Of a stretch of 56,257 bases of DNA, positions 21,570 through 30,703 are shown piece by piece (position 1 is the first letter of the stretch; each line of letters starts with the position of its first letter). The notes beneath the pieces are model-generated. The model did not search any database, was not told the origin of the DNA, and worked only from the letters and a program-made list of their open reading frames with translations. This stretch comes from Candidatus Hebobacterum abditum (GTDB taxonomy: Bacteria; Armatimonadota; Hebobacteria; Hebobacterales; Hebobacteraceae): positions 1 through 56,257 of the forward strand of contig JALGXW010000036.1 in the NCBI GenBank assembly GCA_029821875.1. The letters run 5' to 3'. The translations under genes were made by a program, and so were the position numbers.

Positions 21570-22652
21570 ATGGCTCTGAAGAAGCTAGCATTGACTCTGC
21601 TGCTCATACTCATTGTGGCACTAGCCGGGCTCGCGTTCATCCACTCGGGTCAACTCAGGTATGTGGCTGCAGTTGGAGGCGATGTAGCCTCCGTCGCGAC
21701 AGGCGACGGTCGCTGGATCGCCTGGGTGGAGCGCGAGAGTGACAAGGCCCGGCTGGTTGCAGTTCGGCACCGCGGCGATCGCGCGCGCGTCTTCCTCACG
21801 GCCGACCATCTCTCCGGGCTTGCCGTTGCGCACGATGGCGTATTTGTCACGCGCTCACACCAGGTCGAAGGTGGGCGGACGGCCGCGGAGCTCCTCCACG
21901 TGGACCTGCTCAGCGGCCGCGCCGACCGCGTCGCAGCGCTGCCATCAGTTGCCGAAGAGATCGTCGCGGGAGATGGCTTCGTCTGTTGGAGGGAGCGCCG
22001 GGGGCCTGCACTCCAAAACGTCCACTTCGTCGCCGCCGCGGCGCCGCTCGACGTGCTCCGAACGTACGACGCCCGCTCCGAGAGAACCCGCGCGCTTGCG
22101 GTCATCGCTGGGCGCACAGCCGCGCCTGCCGACGGTGTCAGCCTTGTGGCGGTGGCGGGCGAACACATATACTGGTTCGAGCGCCGCGAGAGCGCGGCCG
22201 GCCGAGAGACCCTGATCAGACGCGCGGCGCTTCCGGACGGCGGAGCTGAGACTCTGGCACGAGAACCTGGCTTCCGGCACGCGGCCCTCGCGCACGACTC
22301 TATCCTGTGGACCGCTCCCTCCCTAGAGGCGCCAAGGGAGCGTTCCCGCTCTGCCGTCAAGCGTCTGTTCTTCCGTGACTCGGTACCGCACACCATTGCC
22401 GACTGGCTTGGCTCGGATGGCGAGTTGCAGGTCTCCAGGGACAGAATCTACTTCCGCGAGCGGGCGAGGCTCTGGCGCCTTGGAGATGTGCGCGGCGAGC
22501 AGCGTGCGCGCTCGTGGGGGCTGCCGGGCACGGTCAATGCCCGCATAGTCGACGGTGAGGAGTACGTGTTCGTGCGCACAGGCTCGGGCCTGGCCGTGGC
22601 AACCAGGCCTCTGAGCTTGTCTGCCCGTCTCCTGCGGATGCTGGGAGGATGA
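21570..22652 (+). CDS. Membrane-anchored beta-propeller-like protein
   Basis: The 360-residue product has a lysine-flanked N-terminal membrane helix (A-L-K-K-L, then a run of L/I/V/A to about residue 25) and an extracytoplasmic beta-rich region. Repeating motifs such as D-G-R-W-I-A-W-V, D-G-V-F-V-T-R, E-H-I-Y-W-F-E and D-R-I-Y-F-R-E recur about every 45 residues, as in a beta-propeller. It is the first of five tightly spaced genes; the next begins 10 nt after its stop. The start is uncertain because no good Shine-Dalgarno precedes 21570. I chose it because the signal-anchor begins there. A sensor or substrate-binding role for the ABC system is inferred. Confidence 0.6.
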   Translation: MALKKLALTLLLILIVALAGLAFIHSGQLRYVAAVGGDVASVATGDGRWIAWVERESDKARLVAVRHRGDRARVFLTADHLSGLAVAHDGVFVTRSHQVEGGRTAAELLHVDLLSGRADRVAALPSVAEEIVAGDGFVCWRERRGPALQNVHFVAAAAPLDVLRTYDARSERTRALAVIAGRTAAPADGVSLVAVAGEHIYWFERRESAAGRETLIRRAALPDGGAETLAREPGFRHAALAHDSILWTAPSLEAPRERSRSAVKRLFFRDSVPHTIADWLGSDGELQVSRDRIYFRERARLWRLGDVRGEQRARSWGLPGTVNARIVDGEEYVFVRTGSGLAVATRPLSLSARLLRMLGG

Positions 22653-22662
22653 AGGCGCGCTC

Positions 22663-23832
22663 ATGAGTCACACGAGGAGGGATGTCAATCCGATAGTCGC
22701 TCTCCTAGGGATCGTAATCACCCTTGCGGTCGTGCAGCTCCTGTACTGGCGCGGGCTCCGCGCAGTGCCGCCTGAGGAGCTGAGCGGGCCGCGGGAGCGA
22801 AGAGGTCCGAGCAGTCGCTTCGAGGCCCCCGCGGGACGTTCCGACGTGCGTGTAGGAACGCTGGCAGGCTCTCCCGCGTCGGGCCACCAGGACGGCCCTG
22901 CCGGCGAAGCCCTCTTCGACGGGCCGGCATCTGTCGCTTCCGACAGCAGCGGGTCCGTCTATGTCGCCGACAGCCGGAACCACTGTCTCCGTCGCATCTC
23001 CCCCGACGGGCTCGTTAGCACGCTCGCGGGAGTGGCCGGAGAAGCCGGTTTGGCCGATGGCTCCCCCACCGAGGCGCGGTTCTCAGGCCCTGCAGGCCTC
23101 GCGGTTGCGCGCGACAAGACTCTGCTCGTGGCCGACACCGGGAACCATATGATCCGCCGCGTGTCGCGCGCCGGCGACGTTACTACGGTCGCAGGAGCAG
23201 AGACCGCTCGCGATGATCTCGGCCGCCCGCTCGGCGGCCACCAGGACGGGCCCGCCCACGGCGCCCAGTTCCGTTACCCCGTCGGCCTCGCCGTATCCGA
23301 CGACCGCGCGATCTATGTGGCCGACGCGGGGAATCACTGTGTGCGGCGGATCGACGAGAACGGCGAGGTCACGACTCTCTCGACCGAGGGGGAGGGTCAA
23401 CTCGAAGCCCCGACACACCTCGCATTCGCCGAGGACGGCCGCCTATGGGTGGCCGACCCCGCTGGCGGCGCGCTCTGGGTGGGCCCTGCCTCCGGACCGC
23501 TGCAACCGTGGGAGCCCCCTGAAGACATGGCCGACTTGAGTTCGCCGGCCGGGCTCGCGTTTGTCCGAGACGATGGATCGGAGCCGCGTCTCGTCGTCGC
23601 CGACAGCGGGGCCAATTGCCTGTGGGAGGTCGGCGACGGCCGGGCCGCGATCCTGGCTGGTGTAGGCAGCGGCGAGCCCCCGGGCTGGCGAGATGGTCCG
23701 GGCGACCGGGCGCAGTTCTCGTGTCCGGCCGGGGTCGCAACGGGCCCGCGCGCGGGTCTGCTCGTCGCCGACTTCGGCAACAATTGCGTTCGCCAGGTGC
23801 TGTCCCGAGCCGATGCTGAGGAGGTTGAGTAG
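22663..23832 (+). CDS. NHL-repeat protein with N-terminal membrane anchor
   Basis: This 389-residue protein has one N-terminal membrane helix (I-V-A-L-L-G-I-V-I-T-L-A, residues about 10-28) and then NHL propeller repeats with the typical V-A-D-(S/T/A)-x-N-H-x-(L/I/V)-R-R-(I/V) consensus near residues 104, 157 and 223, and degenerate copies later. NHL domains bind proteins, RNA or glycans and are often regulatory or adhesive. The fold should face the periplasm or exterior. It ends directly against the start of the ABC ATPase gene, so it is probably a component of that system, perhaps recognising its cargo. Start 22663 follows GGAGGATGAAGG closely. Confidence 0.8.
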   Translation: MSHTRRDVNPIVALLGIVITLAVVQLLYWRGLRAVPPEELSGPRERRGPSSRFEAPAGRSDVRVGTLAGSPASGHQDGPAGEALFDGPASVASDSSGSVYVADSRNHCLRRISPDGLVSTLAGVAGEAGLADGSPTEARFSGPAGLAVARDKTLLVADTGNHMIRRVSRAGDVTTVAGAETARDDLGRPLGGHQDGPAHGAQFRYPVGLAVSDDRAIYVADAGNHCVRRIDENGEVTTLSTEGEGQLEAPTHLAFAEDGRLWVADPAGGALWVGPASGPLQPWEPPEDMADLSSPAGLAFVRDDGSEPRLVVADSGANCLWEVGDGRAAILAGVGSGEPPGWRDGPGDRAQFSCPAGVATGPRAGLLVADFGNNCVRQVLSRADAEEVE

Positions 23833-24723
23833 GTGCAGATAGAGATTCGAGGGTTGCGCAAGGTCTATCCCGGCGGCATCGTGGCCATCGACAACTTGGA
23901 CCTGACAATCCCTCCCGGCGTCTTCGGGCTCGTGGGCCCCAACGGGTCCGGGAAGACCACCCTGATGCGCATCCTCGCCACTCTCCTCGATCCGACCGAG
24001 GGCGAGGTCACCGTCGACGGGCTCGACCTGCGGCGCGGCCGGGCCGCCATCCGCAGCATGCTCGGGTACATGCCGCAGGAGTTCGGGTTCTACCCGACGC
24101 TCACGGCCTACGAGACTCTGGACTACTTCGCCCTGCTGTGTCGCATGACTGTGCCGACACAGCGCCGCGAGCGTATCGACGAATCGCTTCAACAGGTGAA
24201 CCTGAGCCAGTACGCGGACCGCCGCGTCGGGACCTTCTCCGGCGGGATGAAGCAGCGGCTCGGCATCGCTCAGGCGCTGCTCAACGATCCCCGTGTGCTC
24301 ATCGTGGACGAGCCCACCTCCGGACTGGACCCGGAGGAGCGGATTCGCCTTCGGAGCCTCATCGCCGAGCTGGGGGCCGGCCGCATCGTGATCCTGTCTA
24401 CCCACATCGTCAGCGATGTCGAGATGGCGGCGGAGCGCCTTGCCATTCTGCGCGGCGGGAAGCTGCTGTTTGCCGGGCACACATCGCAGATACTCGCGCC
24501 GCTCTCCGGAAGGACCTGGATCATCGACATCGAGGATGACGAGCTGTCCCAGGTGAGGGAGGAGCACTTCGTGACCGGGGTGTTTCGCTCCGCCACGGGT
24601 CTGCAGGTTCGGGTCATCGCGGACGACGTGGCTCACCCCCGGGCCCGGAAGGCGACACCGACACTCGACGACGCATACGTATCGGCAATGCAGCAGACGG
24701 TGACTCTCGTTGACGCAGAGTAA
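23833..24723 (+). CDS. ABC transporter ATP-binding protein (ABC-2 type)
   Basis: The 296-residue protein is a complete nucleotide-binding subunit: Walker A G35-T42 (G-P-N-G-S-G-K-T), Q-loop Q82, signature S-G-G-M-K-Q-R (136-142), Walker B ending D159-E160 and switch histidine H191 in S-T-H-I-V. A C-terminal extension of about 60 residues is usual for ABC-2 exporters of the NatA/CcmA group. It should energise export with the two permease-like proteins encoded after it. The GTG at 23833 follows the preceding TAG with no gap, and its own end overlaps the next gene by 14 nt. The substrate is unknown. Confidence 0.9.
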   Translation: MQIEIRGLRKVYPGGIVAIDNLDLTIPPGVFGLVGPNGSGKTTLMRILATLLDPTEGEVTVDGLDLRRGRAAIRSMLGYMPQEFGFYPTLTAYETLDYFALLCRMTVPTQRRERIDESLQQVNLSQYADRRVGTFSGGMKQRLGIAQALLNDPRVLIVDEPTSGLDPEERIRLRSLIAELGAGRIVILSTHIVSDVEMAAERLAILRGGKLLFAGHTSQILAPLSGRTWIIDIEDDELSQVREEHFVTGVFRSATGLQVRVIADDVAHPRARKATPTLDDAYVSAMQQTVTLVDAE

Positions 24724-25981
24724 CGCCCAGGCGATCATCTCCCTCATCCTGCGGGAGTACCAGCTCTCCAGGCGCTCGGCCAGCTTCTGGGCCGTGGCCG
24801 CGCTGGGATCGGTGCTGGCGATCTGGCGCGGCAGCTCGCCCGGCACGCTCGCGGCTGCGGCGGCCTATCAGACCTCGCAGATCATCGTCCTCGGCGTGGG
24901 GGTGATGGCGATTGTGCTGGCCGGATCGGCCGCCGTCCGCGACCGCAGACGAGCAGCAGAGGAGTTCGTGCTGGTCAAGCCTGTGGGCACCTCTCCGGCG
25001 CTGGTGCTTGCCCGGTTCGCGGCCTCCGCCCTGTCGCTGCTGACCGTGGCTGCCATAATGCTGGTCGCCGCCGCGGCCGCTCAGGGGGTGCTGGCCGGCA
25101 CTCCCGTCCGCTTCGCGCCCTACGCGGCCGGGCTCCATCGCTCCCTGGCTCCGCTTGCAGTGGCCACCGCGCTCGGATTCTCGCTCACCAGCCTGTTCGG
25201 AACGCAGCTCGCGGCCGGTGTGGCCGCGGTCTATTGGGTCGCGGTCCCGCTCGCCCGCCCCCACACCCCGATAGTGCTCGACCTGACGCTCTCCCAGCAC
25301 TGGCCCCACTCTGCGTTGCTCGCCTGCGCGCTCGTGGCCCTTACGGCCTCCCTCCATGCCCGCGCGCTCCGGACCGATCCTCGCTGGGGACAGTGGATGG
25401 GAGCGGCCTCCCTGCTGTTGCTCGTCGCCGCCGCTTTCGCTGTCCTCGGCGCGCTGCGCAGCGGAGACGACGCCTTGATCGAGCCAGATCCCATACTCGC
25501 CGCCATCGCAACTCAGGCGGTCAGTGAAGGAGATCCCGCGCCCGGCTTCTGGCTCTCGGACGCAGGCGGGAACCTGGTGGGGCTCAGCGACTTCGATGGC
25601 AGACCCGTCGTGCTCGCATTCTGGGGGCCTGGCGCCCCGAACTCCGTGCGCCTTCTGCCCGCGCTGGACGCGCTTGCCGGGCGGCACTCCGGTGCCGGCC
25701 TTGCCACAGTTGCCGTCTGCCTGGATCGCGATGCCGCCGCGATACGGCCTTTCGCAGGCGAACTCCGAAACGACGTGGTCCTCCTGTGGGACCGCGGACG
25801 CCACTTCGGCGATGGCCTGGAGTGGTCCGACTCCCCCCTCACGGTGGCCTATGATGTGCGCAGCGTGCCCACCGTGGTCGTTCTCGATCGCCAGCGGCGC
25901 ATTGTCGCCGTCCTTACCGAGAAGGGTGCCTTGGAGCAGCGGCTCGAGTCTGTCGTGTCGCGACTTGTGGAAGAGCGATGA
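24710..25981 (+). CDS. ABC-2-type permease fused to a cysteine-less thioredoxin-like domain
   Basis: The 423-residue product has about six membrane helices in its first 255 residues, then a TlpA/AhpC-TSA-like domain (about 283-423) with the expected order: P-A-P-G-F-W-L-S-D, L-S-D-F-D-G-R-P-V-V-L-A-F-W and a cis-proline loop V-P-T-V-V-V-L-D. The redox centre is changed: A309-P310-N311-S312 replaces the usual C-P-x-C, so thiol chemistry is not expected. A binding or assembly role is inferred. It starts at a TTG overlapping the ATPase gene by 14 nt and ends in an ATGA overlap with the next gene. Such permease-thioredoxin fusions are unfamiliar to me. Confidence 0.75.
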   Translation: MTQSNAQAIISLILREYQLSRRSASFWAVAALGSVLAIWRGSSPGTLAAAAAYQTSQIIVLGVGVMAIVLAGSAAVRDRRRAAEEFVLVKPVGTSPALVLARFAASALSLLTVAAIMLVAAAAAQGVLAGTPVRFAPYAAGLHRSLAPLAVATALGFSLTSLFGTQLAAGVAAVYWVAVPLARPHTPIVLDLTLSQHWPHSALLACALVALTASLHARALRTDPRWGQWMGAASLLLLVAAAFAVLGALRSGDDALIEPDPILAAIATQAVSEGDPAPGFWLSDAGGNLVGLSDFDGRPVVLAFWGPGAPNSVRLLPALDALAGRHSGAGLATVAVCLDRDAAAIRPFAGELRNDVVLLWDRGRHFGDGLEWSDSPLTVAYDVRSVPTVVVLDRQRRIVAVLTEKGALEQRLESVVSRLVEER

Positions 25982-28122
25982 CCGCCAACACCCCAGCAAG
26001 ACAGAAGAGGAAGCAGTCCAGCCTCTGGGCCTACAACGCCCGGGTGCTCGTCGGCAGTAGCTACTGGCTGGTCGTCGCTCCCGTGGCCGCAACGCAGCTG
26101 GTCTTGTTCTGGAGCATGGCAACGGCCGTGCTTGCCTCCGCCGCCAGAGCGACGCGGACGATCGAGCTCCTCGCGCCCATCCTCTGCGCCTTCCTCTGCT
26201 CCCACGCTCTCGCCTCGGAGGAGGACGGCGTGGGCGAACTCGTCTTCGTCCGGCCCGTCTCGATCGAGAAGGTGCTGCTGCTCCGCCTGTGCATCATCTT
26301 CGCTTTTGTGCTCGCCGTTCTCACACCCGTCTTCGTCATCTTTGCCGCCAAGGCGCCCGACTTCTCGCCCGGCCTCACCACCCTCGCCGCCGTTCCGTCT
26401 GTCCTCGCCCTCGCCGCGCTCGCTATGGTGGTGGCCAGCGTCGCACGGAACGCAATGCTTGGCTTCGCCGCGGCTGGCGCGTTCTGGGGGCTCGACCTCT
26501 TGATCGGTCAGTACTTCAACCCGCTTGTGACCCTCCACGGATACGCCGGCTATGTAGCCGGTGCCGAGATGTCCGAACTGTGGAGGCTCAACAAGGCTGT
26601 CCTGCTGCTCGCCGCCGGGCTCCTCTACCTGTGGCATCGTCGCATACTCACGCGCCCCGCCTCGCCTCGCCGCTGGACGGCCGTGCTTCGATCCGCTGCT
26701 GTCGTGCTCCTGATAGTCGCGGTCTATGTCGCCTCCGGCGCGGTCTACAAAGTAACCTATGGCATGAGCCACGAGCGCGAGCTCGCACACCGAACGAGAA
26801 TCTGGTACCAGCAGCAGTTCCGAGGCTACGGGCCCATCCCGGTCGCCTGGATGTTCGGTCCGGCGTTCGTCCAGTACGTCCAGGCGGAGCTGAGACGCGG
26901 TGTGCCTCTCGCCGAACGAGGAGAACAGGCCTTGCTGACCCGCGTCGACATCGCCAGCATGCAGCAGATCGTCGATCAGTACCCGGACAGCGCGTGGGCA
27001 GACAACGCGTTGTTCGAGATCGCCACCTACACCGGCCGTCGGCGACTGCAGGAGCCGTGGATCGTTACCACCTATCACCAGAGCGGGCGGACACCGAGAA
27101 GGATCGTAGTCACCGAGGACGTCGAGGGGGCGGCTCGCCACTACATGGTCCTCGCGGACCGATACCCGGACAGCCCGCTTGCGCCGGCCGCCCTCGAAGA
27201 GCGGGCCGCGATCGGCCTTCGCCTCCTCGACTTCGATGGCGCCCGTGCCGCCTACCAGCGTCTCGTCACCGACCACCCGGATGTGCCTCAGAGCTGCGAG
27301 GCAGGTCTCCAGGTCGCCGCGGTCCACCTTCGCAGCGGCGACGCCGGCGAGGCCCTCCGCGCGGCCGACGTCGCCGCCGCGGTCGCCCCCTGGGATCGAA
27401 GGGCGGAGGCCCTGATATTGGCCGCGCGAGCCGCGCACCAAGGCGGAAACGACGAAGCTACCCGGGACCGCTACGAGCGCGCGCTCGCCGCCGCGCGCGA
27501 CGCCATCGAACGGGCCACCCGCGGTGAGAAGACCCCGAGTCGGATCCCGAAGGGCGCTCTCTTCCCCGCGCACAACGCCATCCTCTCGGAGGCAGAATCC
27601 GCGCTGGCCGGTCGCGTCGGGCCGCCCGCCGCGCCGCCAATGGAGGCGCGGATCGTCGGCCGGGTGGTGGTGGAGGGGGACGGCGGGAGCCCGACGCGTG
27701 TGGCCATAGGGGCCACGCCGAGCATTGAGGGGCCGCCGTCGCCGTTCCGGGAAGGCCCCGCTGCCTGCGCGGCGGTAGACGCCAACGGCCGCTTCGAGCT
27801 GTCGGCCGTGCCCTTGGGCCAGTACGGCGTGCTCGCCTTCGCCCTTCGCGTCACGGACGAAGATCTCGACTGGCGGTTGTCAGGGCCGCTCCTGCCGATC
27901 GACGTGGGGCAAGCGAAGGTCGAGCTTCCCACATTGATCCTCGTACCGGTGCGAGAAGTGGCGGCTGCGCCTGTCCCTCGAATTGACTCCGGGTCACCTG
28001 GCTTCCGGACCGGCACGCGAGGCAATCGCCGAGGCACAACACGCCGCGGCGGCCAGGGTCAAAGGCCGGCCCGAACGTCGGGCACCCGCGGGCGTGGGCG
28101 CTTCGGTAGAATCGCCGAGTAG
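25978..28122 (+). CDS. ABC-2-type permease with TPR-like and Ig-like extracytoplasmic domains
   Basis: The 714-residue product has about six to seven membrane helices in residues 20-265, matching ABC-2 exporters, with a conserved-looking S-E-E-D-G-V-G-E-L-V-F-V-R-P segment near 80. The long remainder has TPR-like helical pairs (Q-Y-P-D-S-A-W-A-D-N-A and R-Y-P-D-S-P-L-A-P-A-A near residues 335-410), then a carboxypeptidase-regulatory-like beta domain (about 560-650) and a basic R/G-rich tail. The tail may be a frame artefact: the neighbouring frame after about 27,960 looks more protein-like. It completes the five-gene operon, with an ATGA overlap at its start. It probably pairs with the preceding permease as a heterodimer. 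Confidence 0.7.
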   Translation: MTANTPARQKRKQSSLWAYNARVLVGSSYWLVVAPVAATQLVLFWSMATAVLASAARATRTIELLAPILCAFLCSHALASEEDGVGELVFVRPVSIEKVLLLRLCIIFAFVLAVLTPVFVIFAAKAPDFSPGLTTLAAVPSVLALAALAMVVASVARNAMLGFAAAGAFWGLDLLIGQYFNPLVTLHGYAGYVAGAEMSELWRLNKAVLLLAAGLLYLWHRRILTRPASPRRWTAVLRSAAVVLLIVAVYVASGAVYKVTYGMSHERELAHRTRIWYQQQFRGYGPIPVAWMFGPAFVQYVQAELRRGVPLAERGEQALLTRVDIASMQQIVDQYPDSAWADNALFEIATYTGRRRLQEPWIVTTYHQSGRTPRRIVVTEDVEGAARHYMVLADRYPDSPLAPAALEERAAIGLRLLDFDGARAAYQRLVTDHPDVPQSCEAGLQVAAVHLRSGDAGEALRAADVAAAVAPWDRRAEALILAARAAHQGGNDEATRDRYERALAAARDAIERATRGEKTPSRIPKGALFPAHNAILSEAESALAGRVGPPAAPPMEARIVGRVVVEGDGGSPTRVAIGATPSIEGPPSPFREGPAACAAVDANGRFELSAVPLGQYGVLAFALRVTDEDLDWRLSGPLLPIDVGQAKVELPTLILVPVREVAAAPVPRIDSGSPGFRTGTRGNRRGTTRRGGQGQRPARTSGTRGRGRFGRIAE

Positions 28123-28360
28123 TCGTCGGGCCGTCACGCGGCGGCGGCTCAGAACTCGCCTCTTGGAGACGAGCGCGACGGGCTATGCCTCCTTCAATAC
28201 TGCCCCTTGCTGATTCCGACCGGCCGAAGCGCAGCCGGGATTCGTCGGACAAGACCTTGCAGGACTCCCGACCTCGGCAGACCAATGTTCCACGCAGGCG
28301 AGGCGCGAGGCCCGTGGGGCCCCTGTTCTCGTTGCCGCTTGGCCGCGGGAGTCCACTCTT

Positions 28361-30295
28361 ATGCTCACGCTGCGCGCAGTCCTAGTCGGCCTGCCCGCGA
28401 TTGCGGCCATCTGCTTCATTGTGTCGTGGGCGGAGTTGGTCACGGGCCGCATCATGATCGGCTTCCTCCAGCTCCCGCCCGTGGCCTTGGCCGGTCTCTT
28501 TGTCCTGGTGCTCGCCAACCGCGTCGTCGGGCGCCTCTCCCCCGCCGTCCGGCTTCGCCCTCCCGAGATCGGCGCGATCTACCTCATGATGCTCGTCGCG
28601 GCCATCATCTCATCTCGGGGGCTCATGGAGGACGTCATCCCAACACTTGTCGGGGTGAACTACTACGCCAACCCCGGCAACCAGTGGGCCGAAGTCTTCT
28701 TTCCCCACATCCCCACACATCTCGTGCCCTGGGATCCGGGGGCAGGGCCGCTCCAGCCAGCCGCCGTCGCCTTCTACGAGGGCCTCCGACACGGCGACAC
28801 GGTTCCCTGGTCGGCCTGGCTCTTGCCGCTCGCCCACTGGCTCGTCCCAGTGGTGGCGATGTTCTCCGCCTTCCTCTGCCTGGCCGCCATCCTCCGCCGC
28901 CAGTGGAGCGATAACGAACGCCTCAGCTTCCCGCTCGTGCAGCTACCCGTTGAGATGATGCGAGAGCAGCCCGGCCGCTCCTTCTTCAGCAACCCCCTCA
29001 CCTGGATCGGGTTCGCCCTCCCGACGATCATCTTCGCGATCAACGGGCTCCACAACATCTACCCCGCGCTCCCCCCCATCAATGTCGACATCAACGTCAA
29101 CGCCTTCTTCCCCGAGCGGCCGTGGGCCGACATGAGCTTCTTCCACGCCTACGTGTCCTTGGGATCCGTTGGCTTCTTCTACCTCCTGCCGACGGAGCTG
29201 CTGCTGAGCTTCTGGTTCTTCCATCTCCTCGCGAAGATGCAAGACGTGATCGTCTCGGCGCTGGCCTTTCCCGAGATCACGAGTCCCCACGGTTCCGGCA
29301 ACGGCTATGTCGACTATCAGACCGCGGGCGCCTTCTTCGTGCTCGTCGGGTCGCTGACGCTCACCGCCCTGCCCCACCTCAGGGCCGTCTTCCGGCGCGC
29401 CGTCGGCCGGCCCGGCCCGAGAGGAGAGGATGAGATCCTGCCCTACGCCGCGGCCGTCTGGGGCTTGGCGATCTCGCTGGGGATCGTCGTCGTGTGGTTC
29501 AGCAGAGCCGGAATGGCGCCGGGTTTCGCCGCCTTCGCGGTGGCCGTTTACGTCTTCGTCCAGGCGATCATCATGTCCCGGGGCACGGCGGAGGCAGGGC
29601 TCCCCATGGCCGAGGGATCGTTCACCCCTCTCGACGTCAGCGCGCTCGTCGTGCGGCCCCATCTGCTCGGCGTCCGCACGCTCACCGCGAACGCCTTCTT
29701 CGATGCGCTCTTCTCCCGCGACCTTCGCGGCATCACGCTAACCGCTTTCCTCGACGGGCAGAAGCTCGCCGCCGATGTCGGCCTTCGCCGTCGCCGGCTG
29801 CTCTACGTCTTCATCATCGCCATCGCCGCGGCCATCCCCATCGCGGCCGCAATCCATCTCTGGATTCCCTATCGCGAGGGCGCGCTCGGGCTCTACTCCT
29901 TCGTCTATCGCGGCAACTGCATTCAGTTCTTCCGCGAGAACGGCGCCATTCTCCAGAGGGAACACCGGCACACCCACGGCGCGGCCGTCGCCTTCGTCGG
30001 GGGCGGGGCGATGACGGCCGTGCTCGCGGCGATGCGCGTGCGCTATGTTGGCTGGCCCTTCCACCCGCTGGGCTACGCGCTCTCCGCCTCCTGGACCTCC
30101 ATGGTCTTCTGGTTCCCGATGTTCATCGCCTGGGTGGTGAAGTCTCTCGTGGTGCGCTATGGAGGCATGAGGCTCTTCGCCAAGCTGCGCCCGCTCTTCC
30201 TCGGCATGATCTTCGGCGAGTTCACCTCCGCCGTCCTCTGGACCCTCGCCGCCGCCGCCTGGGACATCATGCCGCCGTTCTTCCCGTGGCCGTGA
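28361..30295 (+). CDS. DUF6784/DUF6785-type polytopic membrane protein, copy 1
   Basis: This 644-residue protein has a dozen or more hydrophobic helices. It shares with three other genes in this window a block R-R-Q-W-S-D-N-E-R-L-S-F-P, a late W-P-F-H-P-L-G-Y and a C-terminal R-Y-G-G-M-R-L-F. Those shared blocks are why I assign the DUF6784/DUF6785 group. GGGAG lies about 10 nt before the ATG. Transport is plausible because the organisation recalls OPT-like carriers, but no function is established as far as I know. It is the most divergent of the four copies at its C-terminus (G-E-F-T-S instead of G-D-L-x-N). It is preceded by 238 bp without genes and followed by a bidirectional terminator. 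Confidence 0.7.
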   Translation: MLTLRAVLVGLPAIAAICFIVSWAELVTGRIMIGFLQLPPVALAGLFVLVLANRVVGRLSPAVRLRPPEIGAIYLMMLVAAIISSRGLMEDVIPTLVGVNYYANPGNQWAEVFFPHIPTHLVPWDPGAGPLQPAAVAFYEGLRHGDTVPWSAWLLPLAHWLVPVVAMFSAFLCLAAILRRQWSDNERLSFPLVQLPVEMMREQPGRSFFSNPLTWIGFALPTIIFAINGLHNIYPALPPINVDINVNAFFPERPWADMSFFHAYVSLGSVGFFYLLPTELLLSFWFFHLLAKMQDVIVSALAFPEITSPHGSGNGYVDYQTAGAFFVLVGSLTLTALPHLRAVFRRAVGRPGPRGEDEILPYAAAVWGLAISLGIVVVWFSRAGMAPGFAAFAVAVYVFVQAIIMSRGTAEAGLPMAEGSFTPLDVSALVVRPHLLGVRTLTANAFFDALFSRDLRGITLTAFLDGQKLAADVGLRRRRLLYVFIIAIAAAIPIAAAIHLWIPYREGALGLYSFVYRGNCIQFFRENGAILQREHRHTHGAAVAFVGGGAMTAVLAAMRVRYVGWPFHPLGYALSASWTSMVFWFPMFIAWVVKSLVVRYGGMRLFAKLRPLFLGMIFGEFTSAVLWTLAAAAWDIMPPFFPWP

Positions 30296-30453
30296 GTACA
30301 TAGAGCACCGATGTGCTCGTCCGAGCAGTGTCGGCAAGTCTCCTGTCCGACGGGGTCTGACTTGACCAAATGCTCTCTTGCTGCCGGGAGTCGGGTGGGA
30401 TATGGACTCGAGGCCCGCGCGGTCGTGTGCGCGGAGACGCCAGAGGGCCAATG

Positions 30454-30485
30454 AAAAGAGCTCCGGCAAGAGCCGGAGCTCTTTC
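30454..30485. terminator. Bidirectional intrinsic terminator between two convergent genes
   Basis: A perfect 13-bp stem, aaagagctccggc (30455-30467) with gccggagctcttt (30472-30484), has a 4-nt loop (aaga). It carries A residues on its left and T residues on its right, so it can work in both directions. It lies 21 nt after the leftward cold-shock gene's stop and 160 nt after the rightward membrane-protein gene. Confidence 0.85.
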
Positions 30486-30505
30486 GCTCTACCTAGCAGG
30501 TTGAA

Positions 30506-30703
30506 CTACAGCGGGCGGACCTTGATGGCCCTCGGCCCCTTGTCGCCTTGGCCGATCTCGAGTTCGACTTCCTGGCCTTCGCGCAGGGAGCGGAATCCCT
30601 GGCCCTCGATGGCCGAGTGATGCACGAAGACATCGCCCTCGGAGGTCTCGATGAACCCGAAGCCCTTGCTGTCGTTAAACCACTTGACTGTACCCTTGGT
30701 CAT
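30506..30703 (-). CDS. csp: Cold-shock domain protein
   Basis: The 65-residue product is a complete single cold-shock (OB-fold) domain that binds single-stranded RNA and DNA, acting as an RNA chaperone. RNP1 is K-G-F-G-F-I (13-18), RNP2 is V-F-V-H-H-S (25-30), and the N-terminal G-T-V-K-W-F-N is typical. An AAAGGAGAT Shine-Dalgarno lies about 7 nt upstream of the ATG. A consensus promoter about 120 nt upstream leaves a long leader, as is usual for cold-shock genes, where the leader RNA often regulates translation. A strong terminator follows. Confidence 0.97.
   Translation of the reverse strand: MTKGTVKWFNDSKGFGFIETSEGDVFVHHSAIEGQGFRSLREGQEVELEIGQGDKGPRAIKVRPL

Noticed and set aside
21164-21640. 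Minus-strand open frame in the divergent region
   Set aside because: It overlaps the start of the propeller gene and the strong leftward promoter lies outside its logic. Its composition is serine-, arginine- and alanine-rich without motifs.
24614-27573. Two minus-strand open frames over 500 codons opposite the ABC genes
   Set aside because: They overlap the well-supported ABC ATPase and permease genes and contain no recognisable motif.
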